Positions 47,317 through 55,115 of a stretch of DNA of 64,000 nucleotides are shown here, one piece after another (position 1 is the first letter of the stretch; each line of letters begins with the position of its first letter). A program made the position numbers and the translations under genes. This DNA is from CAVWXT01 sp963759115 (GTDB lineage Bacteria; Planctomycetota; Planctomycetia; Pirellulales; Thermoguttaceae), in NCBI GenBank assembly GCA_963759115.1, contig CAVWXT010000006.1:248001-312000 (forward strand). Direction: 5' to 3'. The notes beneath the pieces are model-generated. The model ran no database searches and was not told the DNA's origin. It saw only the letters and a program-made list of their open reading frames with translations.

Positions 47317-49632
47317 TTAGGGCGTTCCGCCAAGACCGCTGAGGAGGCGATCGCGCAGTTCGGCGGGGAGCTTCTTATCGGCGTGGGGAGTCGCCTCGTC
47401 CAATTGCAGGGCAAGCCGAGCCTCACGGCGAAAGGCGGGCTGGTCGCCCGACGCCCGAGAGGCTACGGCCAATTTCGCCCGGTATACCGCATTGTTGGGA
47501 TAGAGAGACACCGCCTGGCGGTAGGCTGCTACGGCCGTCTGGATGAGCTCGTCCGCCGGCTTGCCCGTGTGTCGCTCGGTCTGGGAGGACGCCCGGAAAT
47601 ACCAATCGCCCGCGGCCAGCCATGCCGGGGCCGAGTTGGGGGCCCGCTTCAGTGCCTGGGCGTTGGCCTCTTCAAAGTGGCCGAAAGTTGCGTCGCCGGG
47701 CGTTTGCCACCACCGTTCAAAATAGGTCGCGGCCAACAACCGCCAGGGCTCGCTGGCAAGCGGGTCGGATCGGGAGGCCGTCTCCAGATGCTCGACCGCG
47801 CTTTCCCGCTCGCGCTCGGCGGCTCGCATCTCAGCCTGATAGGCGAGCACGGGACCATACGCCGTGCCGTAGCAGGCCACCGCCAGGCCAATGGCCGCGG
47901 TCAACGCCGCCCAGGCCGTCAACGAATGGAGTTCGCGCGGCCGCTCCCCCTGGAGTCCCACGGCCATGAGCAGCCAGAGCGTGCCGGCGACGCTGGGCAT
48001 TCCGATGCCGCCGGTGGCGAGCAAGTCCACCAGCAGCGCGGCAACGGCGACGGCCGACAGAGACCGCGGGAGCCGTCCCTCCCGAATCCAGCCCCGCAGG
48101 AGCGCGATCGTCGCGGCGGCCAACGGCAGCCCCATGAGCACCACGGCCGCGCCCGGCGGCGCGGCGCCGAGCAGCCCCACCGGCACCGACAACAGAATAC
48201 CGATCACTCCGCCGGCAATGACGTGCCGCCAGCCGTCGGCCGTTGGACGTTGGATGGCGGATGGCGGATGGTGGATTTCCGACTGGGCGCTGGCTGCCAA
48301 GTTGCCTGGGCGTTGAACCGCCCATCTCTCGTCCTCGGTCCCCCGCCCCTGAACCCTGAACCCTGAACCCTGAACCCTCCACACTGCTCCCGCAAAGCAA
48401 CCCAACACCGCCAGCAGCGCGAGCGCCGCCGGCGTGCCCGCGGTGGCCCAAATCTCCAGCAGGAAGTTGTGCGGGTCGGCCACCTCCTCGCTGGCCTCGG
48501 GCAGCTTGTAGCGCGTATACGCGCTCTGAAAGTTCCCCGGCCCGCAACCGATAATCGGGTGAGCGGCGATCATCTGCCCGCTCGATTGCCAATATTGCAG
48601 GCGGTATCCGAACGATTTCGACGCTCGGGCAAGCAGGTCTTGATCGTTGCCTCGAATGCCTGCCATCACGGCGACGAGCACGATCCCCACGGCGAGAACC
48701 GCAACCGGCCATTTCCAGCGGATGTGAGCCGTTCGCGCCCGGCACGTCGGCCACACCAACATCAAGCCCACTGCGGCGGCGACATACGCGCTGCGGCTCT
48801 TCGTCAGCAGCAGACAGGCCGCGATGGGAAGCGCGCACACGGCCATCCCGAAGAGCCGCTTCCGGTTTCGCCCGGAACTACACGCCATTCCGGCAAGCAC
48901 TACCAGCCACGGCGTCAAGAACGCGGCCAGCGAGTTGGTCAGGGCGAAGGTGGCAATCGGCTCGGGATTGTGCAGCCGGCTCTCGAATCGCTGACGTTCG
49001 GGCGATTTGGGCGGATACCAGAGTCCCGCATTGCGCAGGGCCCGATCGGGGTCGGCTTCGTACTTGGCTTGCGTGTGCGGCAACTCGTAGGCGTATTGGT
49101 ACAGGCCGTAACCGGATAGCGCAACGGCCAGGGCGACCATCACGGCGGCCAACGCGCGGCTTTCACGCGGCGTGGCGATGAATTGCCGGGCCAACAGGAA
49201 ACACAGCCCCATGCCGATCCATTCCCAGAGCACGTTGACCGCCGGCCGCGGACTTCCGTGCCGGGTCGCCCAAAGGGCGGCTGCCGTGTGCCAGCCGAGC
49301 AGCAGCAGCACGGCGGCGTCGGTCCAGCCGAAGCGGATTGCGAACCGGGGCCGGCCAATGGCCCCCAGTAGCCAGAACACTCCCAGGGCAATCCACAGCA
49401 TGACCATCGCCAAGCCATCGCCCTGCAGGGCTGCGGACTCGCTGGGAAAGAGCGGCCGGGCCACGCAGAGCGCCGTCATCCCGCCCAGCAGCCAGGGCCG
49501 CAACCTTCCCTCACACAAAGCCGCGACCGGCGGTCGCGCCTCGGGCGAAGCCGCAAGCGGCCGTTGCGCTGAATGGTTCTTGCGTCGCGTCACGCCAGTA
49601 GTCTTCTGGTTCAAGGACGATTCTTCGCTCAC
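47317..49632 (-). CDS. O-antigen ligase/Wzy-like membrane protein with C-terminal TPRs
   Basis: A 771-residue protein from GTG 49632, which overlaps the stop of the upstream gene (GTGA). About 12 hydrophobic segments surround the Wzy_C signature loop ('YRLQYWQSSGQMIAAHPIIG', then 'CGPGNFQSAYTRYKLPEA' and 'EVADPHNFLLEIWATAGT', with the H-NxxL motif). The C-terminal 180 residues carry TPR-like helices ('SAVEHLETASRSDPLASEPW'). It would polymerise or ligate undecaprenyl-linked glycans. Near residues 410-460 an inserted stretch, 'RVQGSGFRVQGRGTEDERWA' and on, is encoded by intergenic-type repeats yet keeps the frame open. Confidence 0.85.
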   Translation of the reverse strand: MSEESSLNQKTTGVTRRKNHSAQRPLAASPEARPPVAALCEGRLRPWLLGGMTALCVARPLFPSESAALQGDGLAMVMLWIALGVFWLLGAIGRPRFAIRFGWTDAAVLLLLGWHTAAALWATRHGSPRPAVNVLWEWIGMGLCFLLARQFIATPRESRALAAVMVALAVALSGYGLYQYAYELPHTQAKYEADPDRALRNAGLWYPPKSPERQRFESRLHNPEPIATFALTNSLAAFLTPWLVVLAGMACSSGRNRKRLFGMAVCALPIAACLLLTKSRSAYVAAAVGLMLVWPTCRARTAHIRWKWPVAVLAVGIVLVAVMAGIRGNDQDLLARASKSFGYRLQYWQSSGQMIAAHPIIGCGPGNFQSAYTRYKLPEASEEVADPHNFLLEIWATAGTPAALALLAVLGCFAGAVWRVQGSGFRVQGRGTEDERWAVQRPGNLAASAQSEIHHPPSAIQRPTADGWRHVIAGGVIGILLSVPVGLLGAAPPGAAVVLMGLPLAAATIALLRGWIREGRLPRSLSAVAVAALLVDLLATGGIGMPSVAGTLWLLMAVGLQGERPRELHSLTAWAALTAAIGLAVACYGTAYGPVLAYQAEMRAAERERESAVEHLETASRSDPLASEPWRLLAATYFERWWQTPGDATFGHFEEANAQALKRAPNSAPAWLAAGDWYFRASSQTERHTGKPADELIQTAVAAYRQAVSLYPNNAVYRAKLAVASRASGDQPAFRREARLALQLDEATPHADKKLPAELRDRLLSGLGGTP
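48232..48395. repeat. Repeat element inserted in frame within the Wzy-like gene
   Basis: TGAACCC heptamers (48351-48379) and a GGATGGC-type run (48254-48275) lie inside the coding frame between two transmembrane segments. They correspond to about 50 residues absent from typical Wzy proteins. The frame is kept. Confidence 0.7.
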
Positions 49633-50849
49633 GACCGGTGGCGGCCGGCGGTTTCGAGAATGGCCACCAACAGCAGCGTGCATCCGACCATCAGGAACAC
49701 GACCATCGCCCCCGCGGCGTTGAGCCATCGCAACAGCAGCGCGCCCAGACCGCAGGTGGCCGTGGCCAGGTAGATCGTCAGCACGGCTTGCGTCTGGGTC
49801 ATGCCCAACTCCACCAGCCGGTGCGAGAAGTGGCTCTTGTCGCCGACCACCGGACTCCGGCCGCTCTTCAACCGGATCAGCACCACGCTGGCCGTGTCGT
49901 ACAGCGGTACGGCCAGCACGCACAAGGGCGCCAGGATGGCGTGCTTCGGCAGGTCGCCGCCGGCAAACGTGGCGGTCAGCGTGACTATCGCCAGGAGATA
50001 GCCCACCAAGTAGCTGCCCGCATCGCCCATGAAAAGCCGGGCCGGCGGCCGATTGTGCCACAGGAAGCCCAGCAGCGAGCCGACGATCACCAGCAGCAAT
50101 CCGGCCACGAACAATTGCGGCTGATTGTTGTCGGGTCGCGGCGTCAGCAGCATCGTGGCGGCCAACAGGGCCGCGGCGATGGCCGCCACGCCGGCCGACA
50201 GGCCGTCCATGTTGTCGAGCATGTTGAACGAGTTGACCAGCCCGACGATCCACAACACGCTCAGCGCCCCGGTCAACCAGGGCATGTCGAGAAACAGGCT
50301 CATCCGCCAGCCCAGACAAACCAGCACCACCGCCACGAGCGTTTGCACGGCCAGCCGCAGCCGCCAATCGAGGCCGCGGCGATCGTCGGCCAGGCCCAGC
50401 AGCATCAGCACCGTGCCGCCGGCCAGCAGTGTCCAGAGTTTGCCCGACTGGTGCAGCAGACCGGGAACGTGCGGGGCGACAAACTCGGACAAGGGTTCAG
50501 GGTTCAGGTTTCGGGGTTCAGGACTTGGGATTTGCGATTCGCGGATTCTGTTGTCCACTGCATCTGAATCCTGAACCCCGAACCCTGAACCCTCGAATCG
50601 GCGATTGGAGTCGCCTCCTGCAAACCTTCCCGGCAGTCCCCACAACACGATCTGTCCGGCCGCCAGCGGCAACACGATGCCCAGCCAAATGGCCAATCCG
50701 CCGCTGGTGGGCATGGGGCTGGCATGGATCTTTCGTTCACCCGGCCGATCCACCAGACCCCAGCGCGATCCCCAGCGGCGCACGGCAAATGCCGTCGTCC
50801 AACAGACGAGCATGCTCGGGATGGTGCAACCAAGGATCAACCAGAACAT
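49629..50849 (-). CDS. MraY/WecA-family UDP-sugar:undecaprenyl-phosphate transferase
   Basis: A 406-residue polytopic protein. 'GLVDRPGERKIHASPMPTSG' is the start motif (DxPxxRKxHxxPxPxxGG) of WecA/TagO-like enzymes. 'LGLADDRRGLDW' has the Asp-Asp pair, 'NSFNMLDNMDGLSAGVAAIA' the catalytic Asp, 'FMGDAGSYLVGYLLA' the next acidic motif and 'VGDKSHFSHRLVELGMTQ' the HxH segment. It transfers a sugar phosphate to undecaprenyl phosphate to begin a surface polysaccharide. It is coupled to the O-antigen ligase-like gene by a 4-base overlap. Residues about 75-120 ('DSNRRFEGSGFGVQDSDAVD' and on) come from repeat DNA. Confidence 0.9.
   Translation of the reverse strand: MFWLILGCTIPSMLVCWTTAFAVRRWGSRWGLVDRPGERKIHASPMPTSGGLAIWLGIVLPLAAGQIVLWGLPGRFAGGDSNRRFEGSGFGVQDSDAVDNRIRESQIPSPEPRNLNPEPLSEFVAPHVPGLLHQSGKLWTLLAGGTVLMLLGLADDRRGLDWRLRLAVQTLVAVVLVCLGWRMSLFLDMPWLTGALSVLWIVGLVNSFNMLDNMDGLSAGVAAIAAALLAATMLLTPRPDNNQPQLFVAGLLLVIVGSLLGFLWHNRPPARLFMGDAGSYLVGYLLAIVTLTATFAGGDLPKHAILAPLCVLAVPLYDTASVVLIRLKSGRSPVVGDKSHFSHRLVELGMTQTQAVLTIYLATATCGLGALLLRWLNAAGAMVVFLMVGCTLLLVAILETAGRHRS
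50488..50620. repeat. Composite repeat element inserted in frame within the MraY-like gene
   Basis: GGGTTCAGGGTTCAGGTTTC at 50494, the complementary run CCCCGAACCCTGAACCCTCG (50576-50595) and a diverged arm of the 28.4-kb palindrome (AATCGGCGATTGGAGTCGCC, 50596) lie inside the frame. They add about 45 residues in the predicted first large loop. Confidence 0.8.
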
Positions 50850-50861
50850 GTGAAGCTCGCG

Positions 50862-50938
50862 AAGGATGACGGGGTGAGGGGGTGACGGGGTGACAAGGTG
50901 ACTTCACCCCGTCACCCCGTCACCTTGTCACCCGGTCA
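50862..50938. repeat. GGGGTGAC octamer palindrome
   Basis: GATGACGGGGTGAGGGGGTG-ACGGGGTGACAAGGTGAC faces its complement CACCCCGTCACCCCGTCACC-TTGTCACC around a TT centre, forming a strong hairpin between the MraY-like and DUF4416 genes. The stop codon of the DUF4416 gene lies inside its right arm. Confidence 0.85.
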
Positions 50939-51461
50939 TGTGTTTCAGGGTCTCCCGGCACTCCGTAAAGAACTGTTGATAATCCGCGCGGCGATAATCG
51001 GCAAACGTGTATTCGTGGTGCTGCCAATGGTGATGTTTATATTGTAGCGTCACTTCGGCAAAGATGCCGCGCGACAAGTAGATGCGATGGGCGAAATCCT
51101 TGGTCGAGGCCAGCACGAGTTTTGCCAGAGTGAGGTAGCCCGGATCGAGATTCAACGGCCGCGGCTCGCTGTGGGCGGCGGCGGCCGCGTATTCCTCTTC
51201 CCACCGGTTGGTTATGAGCTTGATGTCGACCAGTTCCACTGGGTCGAACGGCTGCCGGAAGGCGAAGAACACCTTCTTGAGCCCCGGGCCCATCGTGGCG
51301 TCGTAGTAGTGCGTCTCGGCGAAATCGAATCGCGGGCTCTCCAGGTCGACGGGCCCCCAGTTCTCGTTGGCCCTCTGCCTGGCCCAGTCCAGTGCGGCAT
51401 CGTGCCGGCTGAACGCGGCCAGGAGGAGCAGGACCGGGGGATGGAGCGTTGGTTCGCCCAT
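50928..51461 (-). CDS. DUF4416 family protein
   Basis: A 177-residue protein with the DUF4416 pattern: 'PVLLLLAAFSRHDAALDWAR', 'PRFDFAETHYYDATMGPGLK', 'KVFFAFRQPFDPVELVDIKL', 'NLDPGYLTLAKLVLASTKDF', 'HRIYLSRGIFAEVTLQYKHH' and the C-terminal 'YTFADYRRADYQQFF'. Length fits the family. The function is unknown; it is widespread in delta-proteobacteria and planctomycetes. The stop TGA is provided by the octamer palindrome. Confidence 0.9.
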   Translation of the reverse strand: MGEPTLHPPVLLLLAAFSRHDAALDWARQRANENWGPVDLESPRFDFAETHYYDATMGPGLKKVFFAFRQPFDPVELVDIKLITNRWEEEYAAAAAHSEPRPLNLDPGYLTLAKLVLASTKDFAHRIYLSRGIFAEVTLQYKHHHWQHHEYTFADYRRADYQQFFTECRETLKHMTG

Positions 51462-51466
51462 ACATG

Positions 51467-51820
51467 CTACATCCGACGTCGAATGCGTACCGTGGTTGGC
51501 GTAATCACACTGAAGCTATCGATCATCTCGGCAGCGCGGTCGCTCAACGCGGCGGAAGCGACATTGGCCTTCGCCGATGGCGAGAGCCCACCAAGGCGAA
51601 TCAGCACTACTCCGGCATGCGTCTGGCCTTGTCGGTAGACCAATTCGCCAAAGTCCTTGTCTGCCGTCAAGAGAACTGCCTGGATTGCGTTGGCCTGCTC
51701 CAACACCGTCGTGTCGGGCAGGCTCGGCGCCATTTCGGCCACATACAGTACCCGATGTCCGTCACGCCGAAGCTGTTCGACAATCTGACGGTCCACGCTC
51801 TCATCGGCCAAGAGATTCAT
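51467..51820 (-). CDS. DUF5615 PIN-like toxin candidate
   Basis: A 117-residue Mut7-C/PIN-like protein: 'MNLLADESVDRQIVEQLRRD', 'GHRVLYVAEMAPSLPDTTVL' and 'AVLLTADKDFGELVYRQ'. The Asp/Glu residues in ADES and TADKDFG form the acidic nuclease site in this family. DUF5615 proteins are paired with DUF433 antitoxins; the DUF433 gene lies 9 bp upstream in the same operon. Confidence 0.88.
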   Translation of the reverse strand: MNLLADESVDRQIVEQLRRDGHRVLYVAEMAPSLPDTTVLEQANAIQAVLLTADKDFGELVYRQGQTHAGVVLIRLGGLSPSAKANVASAALSDRAAEMIDSFSVITPTTVRIRRRM

Positions 51821-51829
51821 TTCGCCGAC

Positions 51830-52042
51830 TCAGCCGTGGGATACGGGAAGGGAATGCGCGGCGAATTCCAGGGCAGCGTAGATGGCCTCCTTGGTCAGGC
51901 GCGGATGTGCCTGCAACAATTGATCTATCGACTCGCCGGCCGCGAGTTTCTCCAAGACTAACTCCACGGTAATGCGCGTTCCCGCAATTACGGGCTTGCC
52001 CATCATTACCGACGGATCGGATTGAATCAATTGGTCATGCAT
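51830..52042 (-). CDS. DUF433 antitoxin candidate
   Basis: A 70-residue protein with 'GKPVIAGTRITVELVLEKLA' and 'LLQAHPRLTKEAIYAALEFA', the DUF433 winged-HTH pattern. ATG 52042 lies inside the last codons of the upstream UPF0175 gene (ATGCATGA, 8-base overlap), so translation is coupled. It would bind and neutralise the DUF5615 PIN-like protein and autoregulate the operon. Confidence 0.9.
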   Translation of the reverse strand: MHDQLIQSDPSVMMGKPVIAGTRITVELVLEKLAAGESIDQLLQAHPRLTKEAIYAALEFAAHSLPVSHG

Positions 52043-52289
52043 TGATGGCGAGTTCCTTGTCAAGATCGGCGAAGTCTACCGCGAACGAGTCTCGCCCCAT
52101 CCGGGCCAAAGCGAGAAGGAAGTCGGTGCGGTCTAGCCCGGCGATACCTGCGGCCACTTCCTGAGAGATCTTGCCTTGTTCATACCACGTGGCTGCCGCC
52201 GCCAGACGCATTTCACTGGCAAACTCGTCGGGATTGGTGCGCAGGGCTGCCAAAACAGATTCAGCCACTTCGACGGTTACGGTAGCCAT
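52035..52289 (-). CDS. UPF0175 family protein (antitoxin-like)
   Basis: An 84-residue protein: 'SEMRLAAAATWYEQGKISQE', then 'VAAGIAGLDRTDFLLALARM', matching UPF0175 (small HTH proteins, usually the antitoxin partner of DUF3368 PIN toxins). Here its partner position is taken by DUF433-DUF5615. The start ATG 52289 (MATVTVEVAES) fits family members; the longer frame overlaps proS on the same strand and is discarded. First gene of the three-gene operon. Confidence 0.88.
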   Translation of the reverse strand: MATVTVEVAESVLAALRTNPDEFASEMRLAAAATWYEQGKISQEVAAGIAGLDRTDFLLALARMGRDSFAVDFADLDKELAINA

Positions 52290-52366
52290 AGTCGATGTCT
52301 CCGATGCCGGGCACTTGCTCCCCAAACCAAGTATAACCGCAAATCGCCCCGCGGCAACGCAGCCAC

Positions 52367-54118
52367 CTACCGGTTCTGAAACCGCGTCGCCTCGCGGCAC
52401 TCCGTGCGAACCAGTTCGGCCAGCGTCTCTGCGGCCCCGTCGAGATCGATCTTCTGGGCGTCCTTGTCCCAGCGCCACTTGATTTCCAGCTTGCCCTCTT
52501 TGAGGCCGCGCTCGCCGATGACCACGCGCAGCGGCACGCCGATCAGGTCGGCGTCCTTGAACTTCACCCCCGCCCGGCAGTCGCGGTCGTCCAAGAGCAC
52601 GTCGACGCCCGCCGCGGTAAGTTGATCGTGCAGTTGCTGGGCCACCTTCATGGAAGGCTCGTCCGGCACCTTCACCGGCACCAGCAGCACTTCATAGGGC
52701 GCCAGCGCCATCGGCCAAATGATGCCGTCCTTGTCGTAGCTCGTCTCGATCAGCGCGGCGATGATCCGGTTCACGCCGATGCCGTAGCAGCCCATGATGA
52801 TCGGGCGAAGTTGCTCGGCGGCGTCGAGGAACTTGGCGCCCAGGGCCTCGGAATACTTCGTGCCCAGCTTGAACACGTGTCCCACCTCGATGGCATGACG
52901 CAGAGCCAACGTCATACTGCACCGCGGGCAGGGATCGCCGTCGATGGCGTTGCGGAGATCGGCGAACAGGTCGACCTCGAAATCGCGGTGCAGGTTGACG
53001 CCCGTCAAGTGCGCGTCGACGGCGTTCGCGCCCGTGACGGAGTTGACCATGTGCTGCACGTCGCGGTCGGCCAAGATGGGGATCTTTTCCTTCAGGCCCA
53101 CCGGCCCGGCAAAACCGACCGGCGCGCCCGACACCTTTTGGATCACGTCCGGCGGGGCCAATTCGATCTTCGCCGCCTTCCGGGCGCGGCGAATCTTCCC
53201 CTCGTTGCCCTCGCGATCGCCTCGGACCAACACGGCGATCGGCCGGCCGTCGGCCAGATAGATCAATGTCTTGATGAGGTCCTGCGGTTGGCACTTCAGG
53301 AACTTGGAGACTTGTTCGATCGTGCCGGCGCCCGGCGTTGCCACCTGCTTGAGAGGCGACAACGGGACGTTCGGCGGCGTGCAATCGCGCGAGCCGATCT
53401 CGGCCTTTTCCTGATTGGCCGCATAGCCGCACGATTGACAGTGCAGCACGGTGTCTTCGCCGTTGTCGGCGGGGATCATGAATTCGTGGCTGGCGTCGCC
53501 GCCGATCGGCCCGCTCTCGGCCTCCACCGGCAGATACTTCAGCCCGCACCGGCTGAAGATGCGGCAATACGCGGCGTACATCTGCTGGTACGTCTCGTTG
53601 AGCGATTCGATCGAGGCGTTGAAGCTGTAGGCGTCCTTCATCAGGAACTCGCTGGTTCTAAGGACGCCGAACCGCGGCCGCTCCTCGTTGCGGAACTTGG
53701 CGGTGATCTGGTAGAGCGTGATCGGCATCTGGCGGTAGCTGGAGATCTGCCGCGACACCAGGTCGGTGACGATCTCTTCGTGGGTGGGGCCAAGGACAAC
53801 GTGAACCTTGCGGTTGCTGCGCGGCAGGGTCAATTGCACCAGCACGTCGCCGAAGGCGGCCAGCCGGCCCGTCTGCTCCCACAGCCCCCGCGGCGACATC
53901 GAGGGCATGGCCAGTTCGACGGCCCCAGCGGCGTCCATTTCCTCGCGGACGATCCGCTCCGCCTTCCGGAGCGCCCGCAGCCCGAGAGGCAGATACGTGT
54001 AGGCCCCGGCCATCACCTGGTTGACCAGTCCGGCGCGGAGCATCAACACGTGGCTGGGGATTTCCGCCCCTTCGGGCGTTTCTTTCATGGTGGGGATGAG
54101 CGTGCGAGTCCAGAACAT
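52367..54118 (-). CDS. proS: Prolyl-tRNA synthetase (bacterial type)
   Basis: A 583-residue class II synthetase. The start 'MFWTRTLIPTMKETPEGAEI' follows the family. Motif 2 is 'KFRNEERPRFGVLRTSEFLM'-'KDAYSF', and motif 3 'MGCYGIGVNRIIAALIE'. A YbaK-like editing domain lies between them ('PQDLIKTLIYLADGRPIAVL', 'GDREGNEGKIRRA'). The C-terminal anticodon-binding domain starts at 'YEVLLVPVKVPDE'. It charges tRNA-Pro and edits Ala-tRNA-Pro. The trpC frame reads about 460 bp into its 5' end in another frame. Confidence 0.96.
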   Translation of the reverse strand: MFWTRTLIPTMKETPEGAEIPSHVLMLRAGLVNQVMAGAYTYLPLGLRALRKAERIVREEMDAAGAVELAMPSMSPRGLWEQTGRLAAFGDVLVQLTLPRSNRKVHVVLGPTHEEIVTDLVSRQISSYRQMPITLYQITAKFRNEERPRFGVLRTSEFLMKDAYSFNASIESLNETYQQMYAAYCRIFSRCGLKYLPVEAESGPIGGDASHEFMIPADNGEDTVLHCQSCGYAANQEKAEIGSRDCTPPNVPLSPLKQVATPGAGTIEQVSKFLKCQPQDLIKTLIYLADGRPIAVLVRGDREGNEGKIRRARKAAKIELAPPDVIQKVSGAPVGFAGPVGLKEKIPILADRDVQHMVNSVTGANAVDAHLTGVNLHRDFEVDLFADLRNAIDGDPCPRCSMTLALRHAIEVGHVFKLGTKYSEALGAKFLDAAEQLRPIIMGCYGIGVNRIIAALIETSYDKDGIIWPMALAPYEVLLVPVKVPDEPSMKVAQQLHDQLTAAGVDVLLDDRDCRAGVKFKDADLIGVPLRVVIGERGLKEGKLEIKWRWDKDAQKIDLDGAAETLAELVRTECREATRFQNR

Positions 54119-55073
54119 AGCGGAGACCAGGGGAGAGTGGTGAGTTGAGAGTCGAGAGTGGAAAGGGTGCAAATACGGTACAAGAACCAGAGTCAAGAAA
54201 ACGCCCCGCGGCTGCGTCCGCGGGGATTTCCAAGCGACGAACCACAGCCGCCGCTGGAGTGGCCATTTTATGGGAAATCAGGGGCCGGGGGAAGGGGAAA
54301 GCGAGCTCGTCGACCGCCGCGCCGACGTCCGGCCGAGCCATCAGCGTCTCGCCCACCAGCATCGCTTGCACGCCGGCCGCTTCGAGCCGCTCGACGTCCT
54401 GCCGGCTGCGGATGCCGCTCTCGCTCACGACTATTCGATCGGCGGGAATCTCACGCCGCAGTTGCAGCGTGTGTCCCAGATCGACGTGAAAGGTGTGGAG
54501 ATCGCGGTTGTTGATGCCCACCAGCCGGGCGCCAATGCGCAGCACGCGGGCCAGGTTGGCCGGTTCATATAGCTCCACCAGCGGCGTCATCCCCAAGTCG
54601 ACGATCAGCCCGTGCAGCCGTTCCAGCAAATCGTCATCGAGACATTCCGCAATCAGCAGCACCGCATCAGCGCCCGCCGCCCGGGCCTCCCACACCTGAT
54701 ACGGATCAATAACGAAATCCTTTCGCAGCACGGGCAGATCGACGGCCGCGCAAACCTGGCGGAGATACTCCAGGCTGCCTTGAAAGTATTGCCGATCGGT
54801 GAGCACGCTCAGGCACGTCGCCCCGTGCCGCTGGTAGCTACGGGCGATCTCCACGGGGTCGAAGTCTGCGCGGATTACGCCCTTGCTCGGACTGGCCTTC
54901 TTCACCTCGGCGATCAGCCGGATGGGCGGCCCGGCCGAGAGCGCGGCCAGGAAATCGCGCACGGCCGGCGCGTCGGCCAGCCGCCCACGCAGCACCGGCT
55001 CCGGCGTTCCCACCTTGGCCCGCGCAACTTCCTCACGCTTGGTGGCGACGATTTGATCGAGAATCGTGGGCAT
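53658..55073 (-). CDS. trpC: Indole-3-glycerol-phosphate synthase with a read-through 3' end
   Basis: The first ~260 residues are a complete TrpC barrel: 'PPIRLIAEVKKASPSKGVIR' (catalytic Lys), 'ATCLSVLTDRQYFQGSLEYL', 'LPVLRKDFVIDPYQVWEARA', 'LVGINNRDLHTFHVDL', 'RIVVSESGIRSRQDVERL' and 'VQAMLVGETLMARPDVGAAV'. It makes indole-glycerol phosphate for tryptophan. The family normally ends there (near 54290), but no stop occurs until 53658; the extra ~200 residues come from the gap and the antisense-free alternate frame of proS. A frameshift or lost stop near 54290 is likely. Confidence 0.85.
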   Translation of the reverse strand: MPTILDQIVATKREEVARAKVGTPEPVLRGRLADAPAVRDFLAALSAGPPIRLIAEVKKASPSKGVIRADFDPVEIARSYQRHGATCLSVLTDRQYFQGSLEYLRQVCAAVDLPVLRKDFVIDPYQVWEARAAGADAVLLIAECLDDDLLERLHGLIVDLGMTPLVELYEPANLARVLRIGARLVGINNRDLHTFHVDLGHTLQLRREIPADRIVVSESGIRSRQDVERLEAAGVQAMLVGETLMARPDVGAAVDELAFPFPRPLISHKMATPAAAVVRRLEIPADAAAGRFLDSGSCTVFAPFPLSTLNSPLSPGLRYVLDSHAHPHHERNARRGGNPQPRVDAPRRTGQPGDGRGLHVSASRAAGAPEGGADRPRGNGRRWGRRTGHALDVAAGAVGADGPAGRLRRRAGAIDPAAQQPQGSRCPWPHPRRDRHRPGVAADLQLPPDADHALPDHRQVPQRGAAAVRRP

Positions 55074-55115
55074 GGAATTCCCTGTCTTCTCCGTGGCCGA
55101 TGTGCGGGACGAACG

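Noticed and set aside
49633..50367. Upstream extension of the Wzy-like gene to a 1016-codon frame
   Set aside because: The extension is an alternate frame of the MraY-like gene; a GTG overlapping that gene's stop is the better start.
39908..50600. The GGGTTCA repeats as a CRISPR array or telomere
   Set aside because: Units are 7 bp and contiguous, with no spacers and no cas genes; the runs are short, internal and inverted.
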